A stretch of DNA of 19,986 nucleotides, from assembly GCA_902773245.1 (NCBI GenBank), contig CACYDY010000103.1, forward strand, positions 1 through 19,986, written 5' to 3'. The notes beneath the pieces are model-generated. The model was not told the DNA's origin. It saw only the letters and a list, made by a program, of their open reading frames with translations, and searched no databases. Origin of the DNA: an uncultured Ruminococcus sp. Lineage in GTDB: Bacteria > Bacillota > Clostridia > Oscillospirales > Acutalibacteraceae. Shown piece after piece: positions 1 to 8,706 of this stretch (its first letter is position 1; the number at the start of each line of letters is the position of its first letter). A program made the position numbers and the translations under genes.

Positions 1-113
1 CAAACTGTAGTTTACTGTTATTATTTAGTGATTTCACCGAATATTAACCTTAATATAAAGCATGTTGTTTAAAATTTTATATGAGTACAATTTGAGATTA
101 CTATATAAAAAGT

Positions 114-155
114 AAAAAAATCACTACAAATAGTTATTTTACCTTATTAAGTGAT
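114..155 (-). terminator. Possible weak terminator of spoVB
   Basis: On the minus strand a 6-bp stem (ATCACT, 150-155 paired with 120-125) encloses a 24-nt loop and is followed directly by a run of seven U (114-120). The 5' arm lies in the last codons of spoVB. The stem is short and the loop long, so this is only a plausible end of the transcript. The rest of 1-113 is AT-rich and shows no gene I can support. Confidence 0.35.
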
Positions 156-1860
156 ATTTTTCAAGCATAGTTACGATTTTGTTACCTTTTGGCATCATAA
201 TAATATCATCTTTGGTAATTTCTCTGAGCAAGAGCAGGAAAATCAAGTAAAAAACACACGCTGCAATCACGGAAAGCACGAGATTTGCATAAATCGCAAA
301 TCTTCCCGTAATAATCTTTGACAGAAGCTCAAATGAAACCCAAGCCGACGCTGCACAAACTACAGAAGCAATCATAGGCTTAATTATTACAACCTTAAAA
401 TCAGGTACTATACCCGTTTCTTTTATCAAAACATAAACGGAAACAATTATTACATAGGTATAGCACAGCAGAGTTCCGATACTTCCGCCCTGGACATTTA
501 TCTCGGGAATGCCGCAGAAAATATAGTTTGAAACAACCTTGATCACCATACCGACAGTATAAAGCTTCAGCGGCATATCGACTCTTCCGACAGCCTGAAG
601 CATACTGCACATCGGAGTTGCCGCAGCAAAAACTATAACCGCAATACCCATCAGCTTCAATATCTGAATGGAGATATCAACACCTTCAACATTTCCGTAA
701 ACGACGTGCATGATAGGATCTGCAAGAACCGTCAGTCCCAAACCTGCCGGAATAGTGAAAACAAAAGTCACTCTCATAACGGTTTCGATACTGCTTTTCA
801 GATAAGCTCTGTTGCCCTTGGTAAATGCGTCGGTAACATTGGGCATAGCCGTTGTTCCGAAGGCCTGAGTTACGGTTACGACCAGGTTCATGATCGTGAG
901 CGCATAGCCATAACAGCCCCAAAGATATGTATGCACTCTGTTTTCGTCAATATACTCGTGAGGAACCAAACCGACATACTGACTCAGCAGTGCATCGGGG
1001 CGTTTTCCCATCATGGCGATAATTCTTCTTTGAATAAGCGCAGAATCAACGGTTCCCGCAACGCTCATTACCAATGCGCCAAGTCCGATCGGAACAGCCG
1101 TTTTCAGAAGAATGTTAAATGTTTCGCTTTTGCTCTTTGGACGCGGCGAAGCTTTCAGCATTTCCTTAGTTATGCCGTCACCCTCGATTTTATAGCGAAG
1201 ATAAATATACAAAAAGCTCAAAAAAGAACCCAGAGTAATACCCAAAATAGCAGCTGCAACCGAGTATTTCAAAAGGACGTTTTTGTCGGTAATTCCAAAA
1301 AGCGTTCCGCCGTAGTTCATAACCACATAGGCAAAAGAGTATCCGACAGAAAGCTTTACGACAGCCTCAACAATTTCAGATATGGAAGTCGGAATCATAT
1401 TCCGCATACCTTCGTAGTATCCGCGGTATGCAGAAACAAGACAGCCGAAAAAAATCGCCGGTGCAAGCACAAGCATTGAAATAAACGAATCGGGGGCGTC
1501 TATTATACGCACATAAAAGAAACTGAAAAGCACCATCAAAAGCACACAGATAATGCCCGAAACAACAAAAAACGGAACGGCAACATTTTTAATTCGCTTT
1601 ACATCACGATATCTGCCCTTTGACATACTCTCGGAAACCATTCTCGAAACTGCGATCGGAAAACCTGCCGTTGCAAGAGTGAACAGCGGAGTGTACAGTT
1701 CGTAAGCATTGTTGAGAAGTCCCGCACCCACGCCGCCGTAAAGTCTGGACAAACTTACTTTGTAAAGCATTCCTATAACCTTAACTATCAAAAGGCAGAA
1801 ACCGAGTATTGCAGCCCCTTTTATAAAGCTCTGGTTTTTGTTGGCTTTGATTTTCTTCAA
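139..1860 (-). CDS. spoVB: SpoVB-like lipid flippase (MATE/MOP-type polysaccharide biosynthesis protein)
   Basis: Polytopic membrane protein of the MOP flippase superfamily, the group of SpoVB and MurJ, which moves lipid-linked cell wall precursors across the membrane; SpoVB itself is needed for spore cortex peptidoglycan. The translation is hydrophobic throughout, with about 14 likely membrane segments and the family pattern of an N-terminal GLLNNAYELYTPLFTLATAG block and AVSRMVSE. I place the start at the TTG at 1860, behind an AGGAGA site 4 nt upstream, giving 573 residues. An upstream ATG at 1929 would add 23 residues, but that extension is encoded by the inverted repeat at 1899-1940 and does not look like protein. 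A sporulation-type -10 (CATAATATA, 1882-1890) lies just ahead. The family is certain; the exact role among several flippase paralogues usual in Clostridia is inferred. Confidence 0.85.
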   Translation of the reverse strand: MKKIKANKNQSFIKGAAILGFCLLIVKVIGMLYKVSLSRLYGGVGAGLLNNAYELYTPLFTLATAGFPIAVSRMVSESMSKGRYRDVKRIKNVAVPFFVVSGIICVLLMVLFSFFYVRIIDAPDSFISMLVLAPAIFFGCLVSAYRGYYEGMRNMIPTSISEIVEAVVKLSVGYSFAYVVMNYGGTLFGITDKNVLLKYSVAAAILGITLGSFLSFLYIYLRYKIEGDGITKEMLKASPRPKSKSETFNILLKTAVPIGLGALVMSVAGTVDSALIQRRIIAMMGKRPDALLSQYVGLVPHEYIDENRVHTYLWGCYGYALTIMNLVVTVTQAFGTTAMPNVTDAFTKGNRAYLKSSIETVMRVTFVFTIPAGLGLTVLADPIMHVVYGNVEGVDISIQILKLMGIAVIVFAAATPMCSMLQAVGRVDMPLKLYTVGMVIKVVSNYIFCGIPEINVQGGSIGTLLCYTYVIIVSVYVLIKETGIVPDFKVVIIKPMIASVVCAASAWVSFELLSKIITGRFAIYANLVLSVIAACVFYLIFLLLLREITKDDIIMMPKGNKIVTMLEKYHLIR

Positions 1861-1881
1861 GCTATCTCCTCTTTTCAACTT

Positions 1882-1890
1882 TATATTATG
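1882..1890 (-). promoter_or_regulatory. Candidate sporulation sigma -10 element upstream of spoVB
   Basis: Minus-strand CATAATATA fits the CATAnnnTA form of the sigma-K -10 and is close to the sigma-E -10. The same ten bases (CATAATATAA) occur in front of dpaA at 17889-17898. Here no good -35 is visible at the right distance, because that position falls into the arm of the inverted repeat at 1899-1940. The implied 5' leader would be only about 14 nt. Sigma-E control of spoVB is known in Bacillus; here it is inference. Confidence 0.35.
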
Positions 1891-1898
1891 CCGAACTA

Positions 1899-1940
1899 AA
1901 GGTAATACGTTACAAATTGTACCCTGCAACGTATTACCTT
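1899..1940. repeat. Long inverted repeat between zinc-ribbon gene and spoVB
   Basis: Two perfect 13-bp arms, AAGGTAATACGTT (1899-1911) and AACGTATTACCTT (1928-1940), enclose a 16-nt loop that itself contains TACAA/TTGTA (1911-1921). On the minus strand the hairpin is followed by UUUAGUU, a poor U-tract. It could be a terminator of the zinc-ribbon gene, an operator for spoVB, or a small repeat element. Confidence 0.7.
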
Positions 1941-1963
1941 ATTAATTAGCCTGCATTTTTGAA

Positions 1964-2506
1964 TTATTCACCGGAAAGATCGGAATCTATCACATCTTGA
2001 ACATCTGCTTCCTCAACTTCCGACACTGCTGTTTCTTCCGTTTCGGCTGTTTCAAAGCTTTCAGCCGCATCTTCCGCTTTTTCGGCTTCTTTTTCAGGCT
2101 CTGCCGAGTTCACGGGAGTAGGGATCGGAGTCGTGTATGTGTTGGTAAAATCGAGCGAAGCGCCGCACTTTTTGCAGAAAAGACTGTCGGCTGAATTTGA
2201 ACAGCTGCACTTGGGGCATACTGTCTTTCCGTTTGAAGCATTCAAACTGTCCTGAAGCGTTTTCAGCTCGTTGATAAGAACTGTAATTTCGGAAACGTAC
2301 TGATCAACGACCGACGGATCGGTATTTTTTGCTGCATGAGTGTCATAAACATATCTGCCGAGAGTTTCAAATCGAGCGGAAATCTTGTTCTTAAGCTCCA
2401 CGGACGAAACTCTGACCTTTGATCTGTCCACTACCTCGGTTGTTTTTTTGCCGACAGCATCGACCGCAGCGGCAACATTGACGATAACATCATCAAACAA
2501 GCTCAT
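1964..2506 (-). CDS. Zinc-ribbon protein with acidic tail, function unknown
   Basis: A 180-residue soluble protein in three parts. Residues 1-92 are predicted helical, with heptad-like spacing, and resemble the N-terminal part of small clostridial zinc-ribbon proteins. Residues 97-114 form a zinc ribbon with two CxxC knuckles (Cys97, Cys100, Cys111, Cys114). Residues about 118-180 are low complexity and strongly acidic, rich in Glu, Ala and Asp, probably disordered. The ATG start has GGAGG 7 nt upstream. No signal peptide or membrane segment is seen. It has its own promoter-like element and is not clearly in an operon with the kinase gene upstream. Proteins of this build are common in Clostridia but have no assigned reaction; I give none. 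Confidence 0.8.
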   Translation of the reverse strand: MSLFDDVIVNVAAAVDAVGKKTTEVVDRSKVRVSSVELKNKISARFETLGRYVYDTHAAKNTDPSVVDQYVSEITVLINELKTLQDSLNASNGKTVCPKCSCSNSADSLFCKKCGASLDFTNTYTTPIPTPVNSAEPEKEAEKAEDAAESFETAETEETAVSEVEEADVQDVIDSDLSGE

Positions 2507-2574
2507 TTTAAATCCTCCATTTTTTAATACAAATAAAATTCTGCATATTGGTCTGCCGTATAAAAATCGAAATT

Positions 2575-2585
2575 ATTATACCACA
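2575..2585 (-). promoter_or_regulatory. Extended -10 promoter of the zinc-ribbon gene
   Basis: On the minus strand TGTGGTATAAT combines a perfect -10 (TATAAT, 2575-2580) with the extended TG motif. No good -35 is found 17 bp upstream. It lies about 70 nt ahead of the ATG at 2506. Confidence 0.5.
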
Positions 2586-2673
2586 CACTCAAAATAAAAT
2601 ATAGTATAAAATGTAAATTTTTTCAGATTTAAAACATTTCTGTATTTTTACCAATAAAGCAATAAGATTTTTG

Positions 2674-3657
2674 TTAGAGATTATACTTTCCGTTTCCCAA
2701 AAACTCACGCATAAGTGAATTTTCGGGGACATATTTTTCGGGTATCCGAACAAATTTCTCGGCACGTTCTATCAAATAATTTGCATAGACGTATTCCTTG
2801 TCATTCTGAGAAACCTCTTTCAGAATCGGCACTGCTTCGGCTGCCGTGATACACGGTTCATAGATATGAATGGAGTTGATAGTAATGTCGCCCGAATACT
2901 TGAACGGAACGATATATCTTTTCTCTCCGTACAGCACATTGTCCCACATACCAAGCGTATGCTGTGCGCAGCTTCCTCTGAACTTGTGGTCACGGACAAG
3001 CCGTCTGAAAAGCCTCAGCTCTGCAGCCGTCAGAAGATATCCCGAATTATTTGACGCTCTTATGCCCTGTTTTACGCTTATGTAGATCTTTTTCAGACCC
3101 GCTGCCGATTTTATATGCTCGGTGAACAGCGGATTCAGAGCATGAATTCCCTCGATTATCGCAATTGAATCATTATGAAGATTTATTTTCTTAGTTTCTT
3201 CCTTTGGACGGCTTGCCGCAAAATCGAACTGTGCAATTTCGTATTCTCCGAATTGAAGAAGCTCGGAAATACACTTTTCGATCAGAGGTATATTCAAAGC
3301 GTAAACCGTTTCAAAATCAGGTCTGTTATCCGATGTTCTCGGAACGTTTTCCTCACCCAGATAGAAATTATCCATCGAGATAATTTCCGAGCCGCAGCCC
3401 AGATTCAAAAGTTCCTCACGAAGGATATACGCAGTTGTGGTCTTGCCCGAAGCGGACGGTCCCGCAAGCATTACAACCTTGCAGCGGTTCGGGGAATTTA
3501 AAATGCCCTTTGCGATCTCCTTAATATCGGAACGAAAGGCATTCTCCGCAATCAAAACAAACTCTTTGGGATCTTTGTACGCTAATCTGTTGATCTTGTC
3601 AAGCGTCAGTGCATATCGGCGGTACGAATTAACTATGCTCTGCATAGAAACTCTCAA
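2674..3657 (-). CDS. Nucleoside kinase, uridine kinase-like (P-loop NTPase)
   Basis: Phosphorylates a nucleoside, probably uridine or cytidine, with ATP or GTP. The evidence is a clear Walker A (GPSASGKT, residues 66-73), followed by DNFYL and a RPDFETVYALNI segment typical of the uridine kinase/PRK family, and IIEGIHALNP as the Walker B/lid block. At 327 residues it lacks the N-terminal TGS/ThrRS-like part found in many clostridial homologues of over 500 residues, so it is the short form. The start is ambiguous: TTG at 3657 with AAGGA 5 nt upstream, or ATG at 3645 with a less well placed site. The start lies inside the end of hemZ, so the two genes are translationally coupled. No clear terminator follows. 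Confidence 0.85.
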   Translation of the reverse strand: MRVSMQSIVNSYRRYALTLDKINRLAYKDPKEFVLIAENAFRSDIKEIAKGILNSPNRCKVVMLAGPSASGKTTTAYILREELLNLGCGSEIISMDNFYLGEENVPRTSDNRPDFETVYALNIPLIEKCISELLQFGEYEIAQFDFAASRPKEETKKINLHNDSIAIIEGIHALNPLFTEHIKSAAGLKKIYISVKQGIRASNNSGYLLTAAELRLFRRLVRDHKFRGSCAQHTLGMWDNVLYGEKRYIVPFKYSGDITINSIHIYEPCITAAEAVPILKEVSQNDKEYVYANYLIERAEKFVRIPEKYVPENSLMREFLGNGKYNL

Positions 3658-5092
3658 TCCTTTCCTTGCGTTTTAAGATTTCCTCAAAATCATTAATATA
3701 TTCGTATGGATATTTATAGTTAAATATTCTTTCGATACAGCCTGATGAGCAATCCTTAAGCTTGCTCACACCGCCTGCTCCGCAAGCCAGTATCGTGTGT
3801 GTTTCGTCCATAATAAACACATTGTACAGCCCCTCTTTGCCGGGCTTAGACCAGCCTGTGTTCTCCATATTACCGACCATTTTGCTCTGTCGGTACAAGT
3901 AGTACGGGATATATCCGTTATCGTGAAGCGTTCGGTTTGCGTAGGAAAGCATTTGCGATGTGGTCTGAGCCTCTTGCTTGTTGATAGTTTTTCCGCTTTG
4001 CGTGAGAGTCGACGCACGCTTCATCGACAGCGTATGAACCGTAATGCTTTCCGGTGATAATTCGGTAATTTTGTCAAGCGTTGATTTAAAGCTTTCAAAG
4101 GTATCCCCGGGCAAACCTACTATCAAATCCATGTTTATGTGGTCAAAATCATATTCTCTTGCGAGATCAAAGGTTTCGAGAACCTGATTTGATGTGTGCT
4201 TTCTGCCTATGTTCGCAAGAACCTCGTCGTTCAGCGTCTGAGGATTGATGCTGATCCTGTCTACGCCGCACTGCGAAATTGCTTTCAGCTTTTCTTCCGT
4301 TATAGTATCGGGTCTGCCGGCTTCGACGGTGAACTCTCTGCAATGCGTGAGGTCGAAGTTATTGTTTACGGCAGTGAGAACTCTTCTCATTTGCTCCGCG
4401 CTCAAAGTTGTCGGAGTTCCACCGCCCATATACACGGATTCAAGCTTTAAATTCAGCCGCTTAGCATATTCTGCGGTTTTTTCAAGCTCCCTGCACAAAA
4501 GCTCCGTGTACGGTTCAACGAGGTGTTTGGTTTTTTCGACTGTAGCCGACACAAACGAACAATAGCTGCACCGGCTCGGACAAAACGGTATCGAAATGTA
4601 AAGGCTGTAAGAATTTGGTTCGGACAGCTCAATAATGGCTTTTTCATTTTTCTCCGTTTCTACAGTGAGAGCGGTTTTTTCTTCGCTGACTTTGAATTTC
4701 TCCGTAAAATAATTCACGGCATAGTCAAAGCCGTGTTCTTCGGATAATCGTCTGAAAAGCTTGATCGGACGAACTCCCGTCAGCACTCCCCACGGCGGAA
4801 TGACCTCGGTGAGCCTTGTAAATTTATCAAAAAGCATAAGAGCCATTTCAAGCTCCAAATTATCTTTGTCAACAGAATACAATTTGGAAGATCTCTCGTG
4901 AAATCCGCCGACGGAGATCTCCGCAGTGATCTCGGCTTTGTCGTTGGATATATCGAGCTTTGTGTAAATATAAGGCGGCAAAAGCTCTTCGGGAATATTT
5001 TGATCAATTTCAATTCTGGTGTTGGGAAAAAACATTCTCGTAAGATTCTCGATCTCGTAGCGGAAATCATGGTTATCAATATATATTATCAT
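3629..5092 (-). CDS. hemZ: HemZ-type coproporphyrinogen dehydrogenase, radical SAM
   Basis: Oxygen-independent coproporphyrinogen III oxidase-like radical SAM enzyme of the HemZ branch. The 4Fe-4S motif CPSRCSYC (CX3CX2C) is at about residues 171-178, followed by the SAM-binding MGGGTPTTL block and a GLPGDT segment. The N-terminal 100 residues plus GVLTGVRPIKL are typical of HemZ rather than HemN. Length 487 residues, close to the 501 of Bacillus subtilis HemZ. I prefer the ATG at 5092; a GTG at 5101 is in frame but only 2 nt from the AGG. The gene overlaps the MBL gene upstream and the kinase gene downstream, so it is in the middle of an operon. Whether this organism makes haem is not shown here; many anaerobes carry hemZ alone. 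Confidence 0.88.
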   Translation of the reverse strand: MIIYIDNHDFRYEIENLTRMFFPNTRIEIDQNIPEELLPPYIYTKLDISNDKAEITAEISVGGFHERSSKLYSVDKDNLELEMALMLFDKFTRLTEVIPPWGVLTGVRPIKLFRRLSEEHGFDYAVNYFTEKFKVSEEKTALTVETEKNEKAIIELSEPNSYSLYISIPFCPSRCSYCSFVSATVEKTKHLVEPYTELLCRELEKTAEYAKRLNLKLESVYMGGGTPTTLSAEQMRRVLTAVNNNFDLTHCREFTVEAGRPDTITEEKLKAISQCGVDRISINPQTLNDEVLANIGRKHTSNQVLETFDLAREYDFDHINMDLIVGLPGDTFESFKSTLDKITELSPESITVHTLSMKRASTLTQSGKTINKQEAQTTSQMLSYANRTLHDNGYIPYYLYRQSKMVGNMENTGWSKPGKEGLYNVFIMDETHTILACGAGGVSKLKDCSSGCIERIFNYKYPYEYINDFEEILKRKERIESFYAEHS

Positions 5093-5732
5093 AAAAAACA
5101 CTGCCTATATACGGATTGAATTTTCTTTCATTGTCGAGTGTAGTGGGGATATCATGCCCTGTAAGAATGTTGTAGTCACCATCAAGCGCAGCGATGCGGG
5201 CAAGTGACCTTGCCATGTCGGACGGGCTGCTTGTGGGAAAATCCGTTCTTCCCTGAGAATGATAGAACAAAGTATCGCCCGAAAATATAGTATTGTCACA
5301 AATAAAACAAACGGAGCCTGCCGTATGTCCCGGCGTTGACAGCACCTTAAACTCACTATCTCCAAGCTTTATTATATCGCCGTCATGAAGCTCAATGTCA
5401 GCTTTTATATCGCCTACAGGCTCGTCGCAAAAGAAACACGAAAGGTTGAGATAAGAATCATTCAAAAGCTTTGTATCTTCGCCCGAAATGGCTGTTTTTG
5501 CTTTGCTGCCGGTTTTTTCAATAATGCTGTTTGTACCGGCAATATGGTCGCAGTGACCGTGAGTCAGCAAAACATACCTGACCTTGTCATAACCGATTTT
5601 CGAGAGTTCCTCGTCCAATTCTTTCGTGAACTCACCCGGATCGATAACCGCACAGTCGCCTGTCTTGGAATCCGTCACTATATAACAATTCGTTGCAAGC
5701 TCGGATACAACCAGTGTTATTATATCTATCAT
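5076..5732 (-). CDS. MBL-fold metallo-hydrolase (glyoxalase II-like)
   Basis: A 218-residue zinc-dependent hydrolase of the metallo-beta-lactamase fold, closest in build to YcbL/glyoxalase II-like proteins that cleave thioesters such as S-lactoyl derivatives. Metal ligands visible: HGHCDH (His58, His60, Asp62, His63), TPGHTAGS (His136), SGD (Asp153) and a C-terminal GHD. The true start is the ATG at 5732, with GAGGTG 7 nt upstream; the upstream in-frame start at 5747 would place that ribosome binding site inside the gene. The stop of dtd lies 11 nt ahead and the gene overlaps hemZ, so it is cotranscribed. The dtd-MBL-hemZ order is common in Clostridia; the substrate is unknown. Confidence 0.85.
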   Translation of the reverse strand: MIDIITLVVSELATNCYIVTDSKTGDCAVIDPGEFTKELDEELSKIGYDKVRYVLLTHGHCDHIAGTNSIIEKTGSKAKTAISGEDTKLLNDSYLNLSCFFCDEPVGDIKADIELHDGDIIKLGDSEFKVLSTPGHTAGSVCFICDNTIFSGDTLFYHSQGRTDFPTSSPSDMARSLARIAALDGDYNILTGHDIPTTLDNERKFNPYIGSVFYDNIY

Positions 5733-5743
5733 TAAACTGCACC

Positions 5744-6196
5744 TCATTTCAGATCGTCGGTATCGATAACAAGAGTCACAGGCCCGTCATTGAGCAGAGA
5801 AACCTTCATATCCGCTCCGAATACACCCTTTTGAACATTCTCAACACCGCCGCTCTGTATTTTATCACAAAAATATTCGTACAAAGGCTCTGCTTTTTCG
5901 GGACGGGCGGCTGAAAAGAAACTCGGTCGCCTGCCGTGAGAACAGTCGCCGTAAAGAGTAAAGTTAGATATTACCAAAACCGAACCGCCGATATCCCCAA
6001 GCGAAAGATTCATTTTGTCGTTTTCGTCGGTAAATATCCTCAGCTTCGCCGTTTTTGCTGCAAGTAAGTCCGCTTCTCGCTCGGTGTCGTTTTCGCCCAC
6101 ACCCAGAAGTACCAGCAAGCCTTTTTCGATTTTTCCCACACACTCGCCGTCAACATCGACCTGTGCGGATGACACTCTTTGAATAACAGCTTTCAA
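5744..6196 (-). CDS. dtd: D-aminoacyl-tRNA deacylase
   Basis: Removes D-amino acids (and Gly from mischarged tRNA-Ala) from tRNA, using the chirality-checking Gly-cisPro motif. The protein starts KAVIQRVSSAQV, has SNFTLYGD at residues 77-84 (the usual SQFTL, with Asn for Gln) and NDGPVTLVID at 136-145. I choose the TTG at 6196, behind GGGGTGA 5 nt upstream, which gives 150 residues, the normal family length; an upstream in-frame ATG at 6238 would add 14 residues without any homologue support. The gene lies downstream of relA but is separated from it by a candidate MITE, which may affect its expression. Confidence 0.92.
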   Translation of the reverse strand: MKAVIQRVSSAQVDVDGECVGKIEKGLLVLLGVGENDTEREADLLAAKTAKLRIFTDENDKMNLSLGDIGGSVLVISNFTLYGDCSHGRRPSFFSAARPEKAEPLYEYFCDKIQSGGVENVQKGVFGADMKVSLLNDGPVTLVIDTDDLK

Positions 6197-6244
6197 GCCG
6201 TTCACCCCTGTTTTTTTTATTTTCAAGCCACTGTTCACAACTTA

Positions 6245-6409
6245 GGAACTGTGATTTATGCTTAGGATAATTTGTTCTGAACAAGGCAATTTTTCGCAGG
6301 AATACTGGCGTACCCCAAGGGCACTTCCTTGGGCGTATTTCAAGAAATATTAACGCAGTTCATGGCAAATTAGACAAGCAGAAATGAAAAGTTATTGATG
6401 AACAGTTCC
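6245..6409. mobile_element. Candidate MITE-like palindromic element, 165 bp
   Basis: Terminal inverted repeats GGAACTGT (6245-6252) and ACAGTTCC (6402-6409) are flanked on both sides by a direct TTA (6242-6244 and 6410-6412), as expected of a 3-bp target duplication. The inner parts of the arms also match imperfectly: TAATTTG-3 nt-TGAAC is found on the left and, in reverse complement, on the right. The centre folds as CCCAAGG-6 nt-CCTTGGG (6314-6333). No reading frame of note. It occupies most of the gap between relA and dtd. Family not assigned; TNA-type target sites are known for some IS5-related elements. An alternative is a structured regulatory RNA. Confidence 0.5.
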
Positions 6410-6492
6410 TTAAGGCTTATTGTCTGTCGAATTAAGTGATCGGTTTTATTTTACTTCATTGACGTCACCCATATCCGAACAGCACTGCACCG

Positions 6493-8706
6493 TCAGGCGC
6501 TTGCTCTTTCGACAGTCATGACGCCCTTGACCGAACTGAGACGAGAAATAATATCACGCAGATGCGACTTGTTTTTTACCGTAATATTGAACGTTATAAC
6601 GGCGGTTCCGCTGTTGTTGGTCTTTGAGCTCATGTTGTGAATGTTTATTCTCATATTTCCGAGCTGACCGGCAAGATCCGCAACGAGTCCCGTTCTGTCA
6701 TAAGCCTGAATTTCAATGATCGTTCTGAAAGAGCTGCTGATAGATTCCGACCATCTTGCGCTGACCCAGCGTGTGGGATCCTCCGCTTCGTCAATATTCT
6801 GAGGAACATTCTGACAGGATCGCTTGTGTACCGAAATTCCGTGACCCTTTGTAATAAAAGCAATAATATCGTCACCGGGGAGCGGCGTACAGCATTTTGA
6901 AAGCTTAATGTCAACGTCGTCCATTCCATCGATGATAACTCCGCTTTTTGAGGTTTTCGGCTTGGCGCTTTCGTCAACGATCGGAACTACATACTCTTCT
7001 TCTATGCCCTCAGCCTTTTTGCGTTCCTCAACAATCTTTGAATATTCCTCTTTGATTCGGGGCATAAGCTTCCAGAGAACCGTACCGCCAAAGCTGATAG
7101 ACGCATAGAAATGCTCCATTGAGGGAATATTCTTCTTTCGAAGAATAGGCTCCATCATGATCTCAAGCTCTTTTTCGTCAAGCTCAAAGCCGTTCTTCCT
7201 GCATTCCTTTTCGAACTCTGCCTTTCCGAGAACAATATTCTCCTCACGCTTTTCACGCTTGAACCATTGTCTGATCTTGTTTCTTGCACTGCTCGTTTTT
7301 ACAATTTTCAGCCAGTCACGGCTCGGACCCACGGAGCCTTCCTTTCCGGTGATAATTTCAATAATATCACCTGTTTTGACAACGTAGTCGATCGGAACTA
7401 TTCTGTAGTTAGCCTTTGCGCCAAGCATTCGGTTGCCCACTGCGCTGTGAATTGCATAGGCAACGTCTATCACGGTGGAACCCAAGGGAAGATTTATCAG
7501 CTCTCCCTTGGGAGTATATACGAACACCTCGTCTGAGGAGAGATCTGTTTTGATATCCTTGATAAGACGTGTCGGATCATGATTGTCAGCCTGATTTTCA
7601 AGCATTTGTCTGATCCACGCAAGCTGCTCGTCCATTGAGCTTTTGCCGTTCATACCAAGCTTGTACTTCCAGTGTGCGGCAATACCGTATTCGGCGGTCT
7701 GATGCATTTCAAACGTTCTGATCTGAACCTCAAACGGAACGCCGTCAGAACCTATGACTGTCGTATGAAGCGAACGATACAGATTCGGCTTCGGAGTCGA
7801 AATATAGTCCTTGAATCTGTTCGGAAGAGGCTGGAACATATCGTGAATAACACCGAGAACGTTGTAGCAGTCCGCGACGCTTTCAACAATAACTCTTACT
7901 GCATAGATGTCATAGATCTCTTCGAGAGCTTTTCCCTGAATGATCAGCTTTTTGTAAATACCGTGAATACTCTTGACACGTCCGCTGACCTTTGCGCCCT
8001 TTATGTACTGAGAAACTCTGTCGGAGATCTGCGCCATGATCTTATTTATGAATCCCTGTCCGTCAGCCATATTCTTTTCAAGATGAGTTTCGATCTCCTT
8101 ATATCCCACGGGGTCGAGATACTGAAGCGATAGATCCTCCATTTCGTCTTTGATAGCCTTGATACCGAGACGATGGGCGATCGGAGCAAAAACCTCCATT
8201 GTTTCAAGTGCGATATCTCTTCGCTTCTGTTCCCTCATGCAGTCGATAGTACGCATATTATGAAGTCTGTCGGCAAGCTTGATGATAATAACTCTGATGT
8301 CGTCAGCCATAGCAATAAGCATTTTTCTGACATTTTCAGCTTGTCTTTCCTCACGGCTGGTGTAGTTGATCTTGCTTATTTTGGTAACGCCGTTCACAAG
8401 ATGAGCGACATCCTTTCCGAACATTTCGGTAACCTCTTCGATCGTTACGGGTGTGTCCTCCACAACATCATGCAGAAGAGCGGCAACCACCGAATCGGTG
8501 TCCATTCCAAGATCAACGATAATACATGCAACCGACGTCGGGTGGAGAATATAAGGCACACCCGAAACACGTCTTTGATCGCCGTGCATCTTTTCCGCCA
8601 GTGCATACGCTCGTCCTATCTTCTCACGGTCATAGTCACCGGTACTCTTGTCCAGAAGCTCGCAAAGCTCCTCATAATCCTGATAGTACTTTCTGTTTGC
8701 AGCCAT
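6493..8706 (-). CDS. relA: Bifunctional (p)ppGpp synthetase/hydrolase RelA/SpoT (Rsh)
   Basis: Makes and degrades the alarmone (p)ppGpp in the stringent response. A full-length 737-residue long Rsh. In order: HD hydrolase domain with His55 and the His79-Asp80 pair plus Glu83-Asp84; synthetase domain with YRSLHTTVIG and EVQIRT at about residues 310-335; TGS domain from about 395 (VFVYTPKGELINLPLGSTV); a conserved CCTPLPGDDI block near 630; and a C-terminal ACT domain from about 665. Both catalytic halves look intact, so it should be bifunctional. The ATG has GAGAGGTG about 8 nt upstream. It lies 175 bp downstream of recJ; the apt gene often found between these two in Clostridia is missing here. 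Confidence 0.97.
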   Translation of the reverse strand: MAANRKYYQDYEELCELLDKSTGDYDREKIGRAYALAEKMHGDQRRVSGVPYILHPTSVACIIVDLGMDTDSVVAALLHDVVEDTPVTIEEVTEMFGKDVAHLVNGVTKISKINYTSREERQAENVRKMLIAMADDIRVIIIKLADRLHNMRTIDCMREQKRRDIALETMEVFAPIAHRLGIKAIKDEMEDLSLQYLDPVGYKEIETHLEKNMADGQGFINKIMAQISDRVSQYIKGAKVSGRVKSIHGIYKKLIIQGKALEEIYDIYAVRVIVESVADCYNVLGVIHDMFQPLPNRFKDYISTPKPNLYRSLHTTVIGSDGVPFEVQIRTFEMHQTAEYGIAAHWKYKLGMNGKSSMDEQLAWIRQMLENQADNHDPTRLIKDIKTDLSSDEVFVYTPKGELINLPLGSTVIDVAYAIHSAVGNRMLGAKANYRIVPIDYVVKTGDIIEIITGKEGSVGPSRDWLKIVKTSSARNKIRQWFKREKREENIVLGKAEFEKECRKNGFELDEKELEIMMEPILRKKNIPSMEHFYASISFGGTVLWKLMPRIKEEYSKIVEERKKAEGIEEEYVVPIVDESAKPKTSKSGVIIDGMDDVDIKLSKCCTPLPGDDIIAFITKGHGISVHKRSCQNVPQNIDEAEDPTRWVSARWSESISSSFRTIIEIQAYDRTGLVADLAGQLGNMRINIHNMSSKTNNSGTAVITFNITVKNKSHLRDIISRLSSVKGVMTVERASA

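Noticed and set aside
706..1479. 257-codon open frame on the plus strand inside spoVB
   Set aside because: Antisense to a clear membrane protein gene; the translation is rich in His, Cys, Arg and Asn with no family features, and no ribosome binding site supports it.
1861..1929. 23-codon N-terminal extension of SpoVB from an upstream ATG
   Set aside because: It would be encoded by the inverted repeat and the presumed ribosome binding site; TTG at 1860 is better.
2590..2673. Terminator after the nucleoside kinase
   Set aside because: Only a bulged AAATGT/ACATTT pairing without a U-tract was found.
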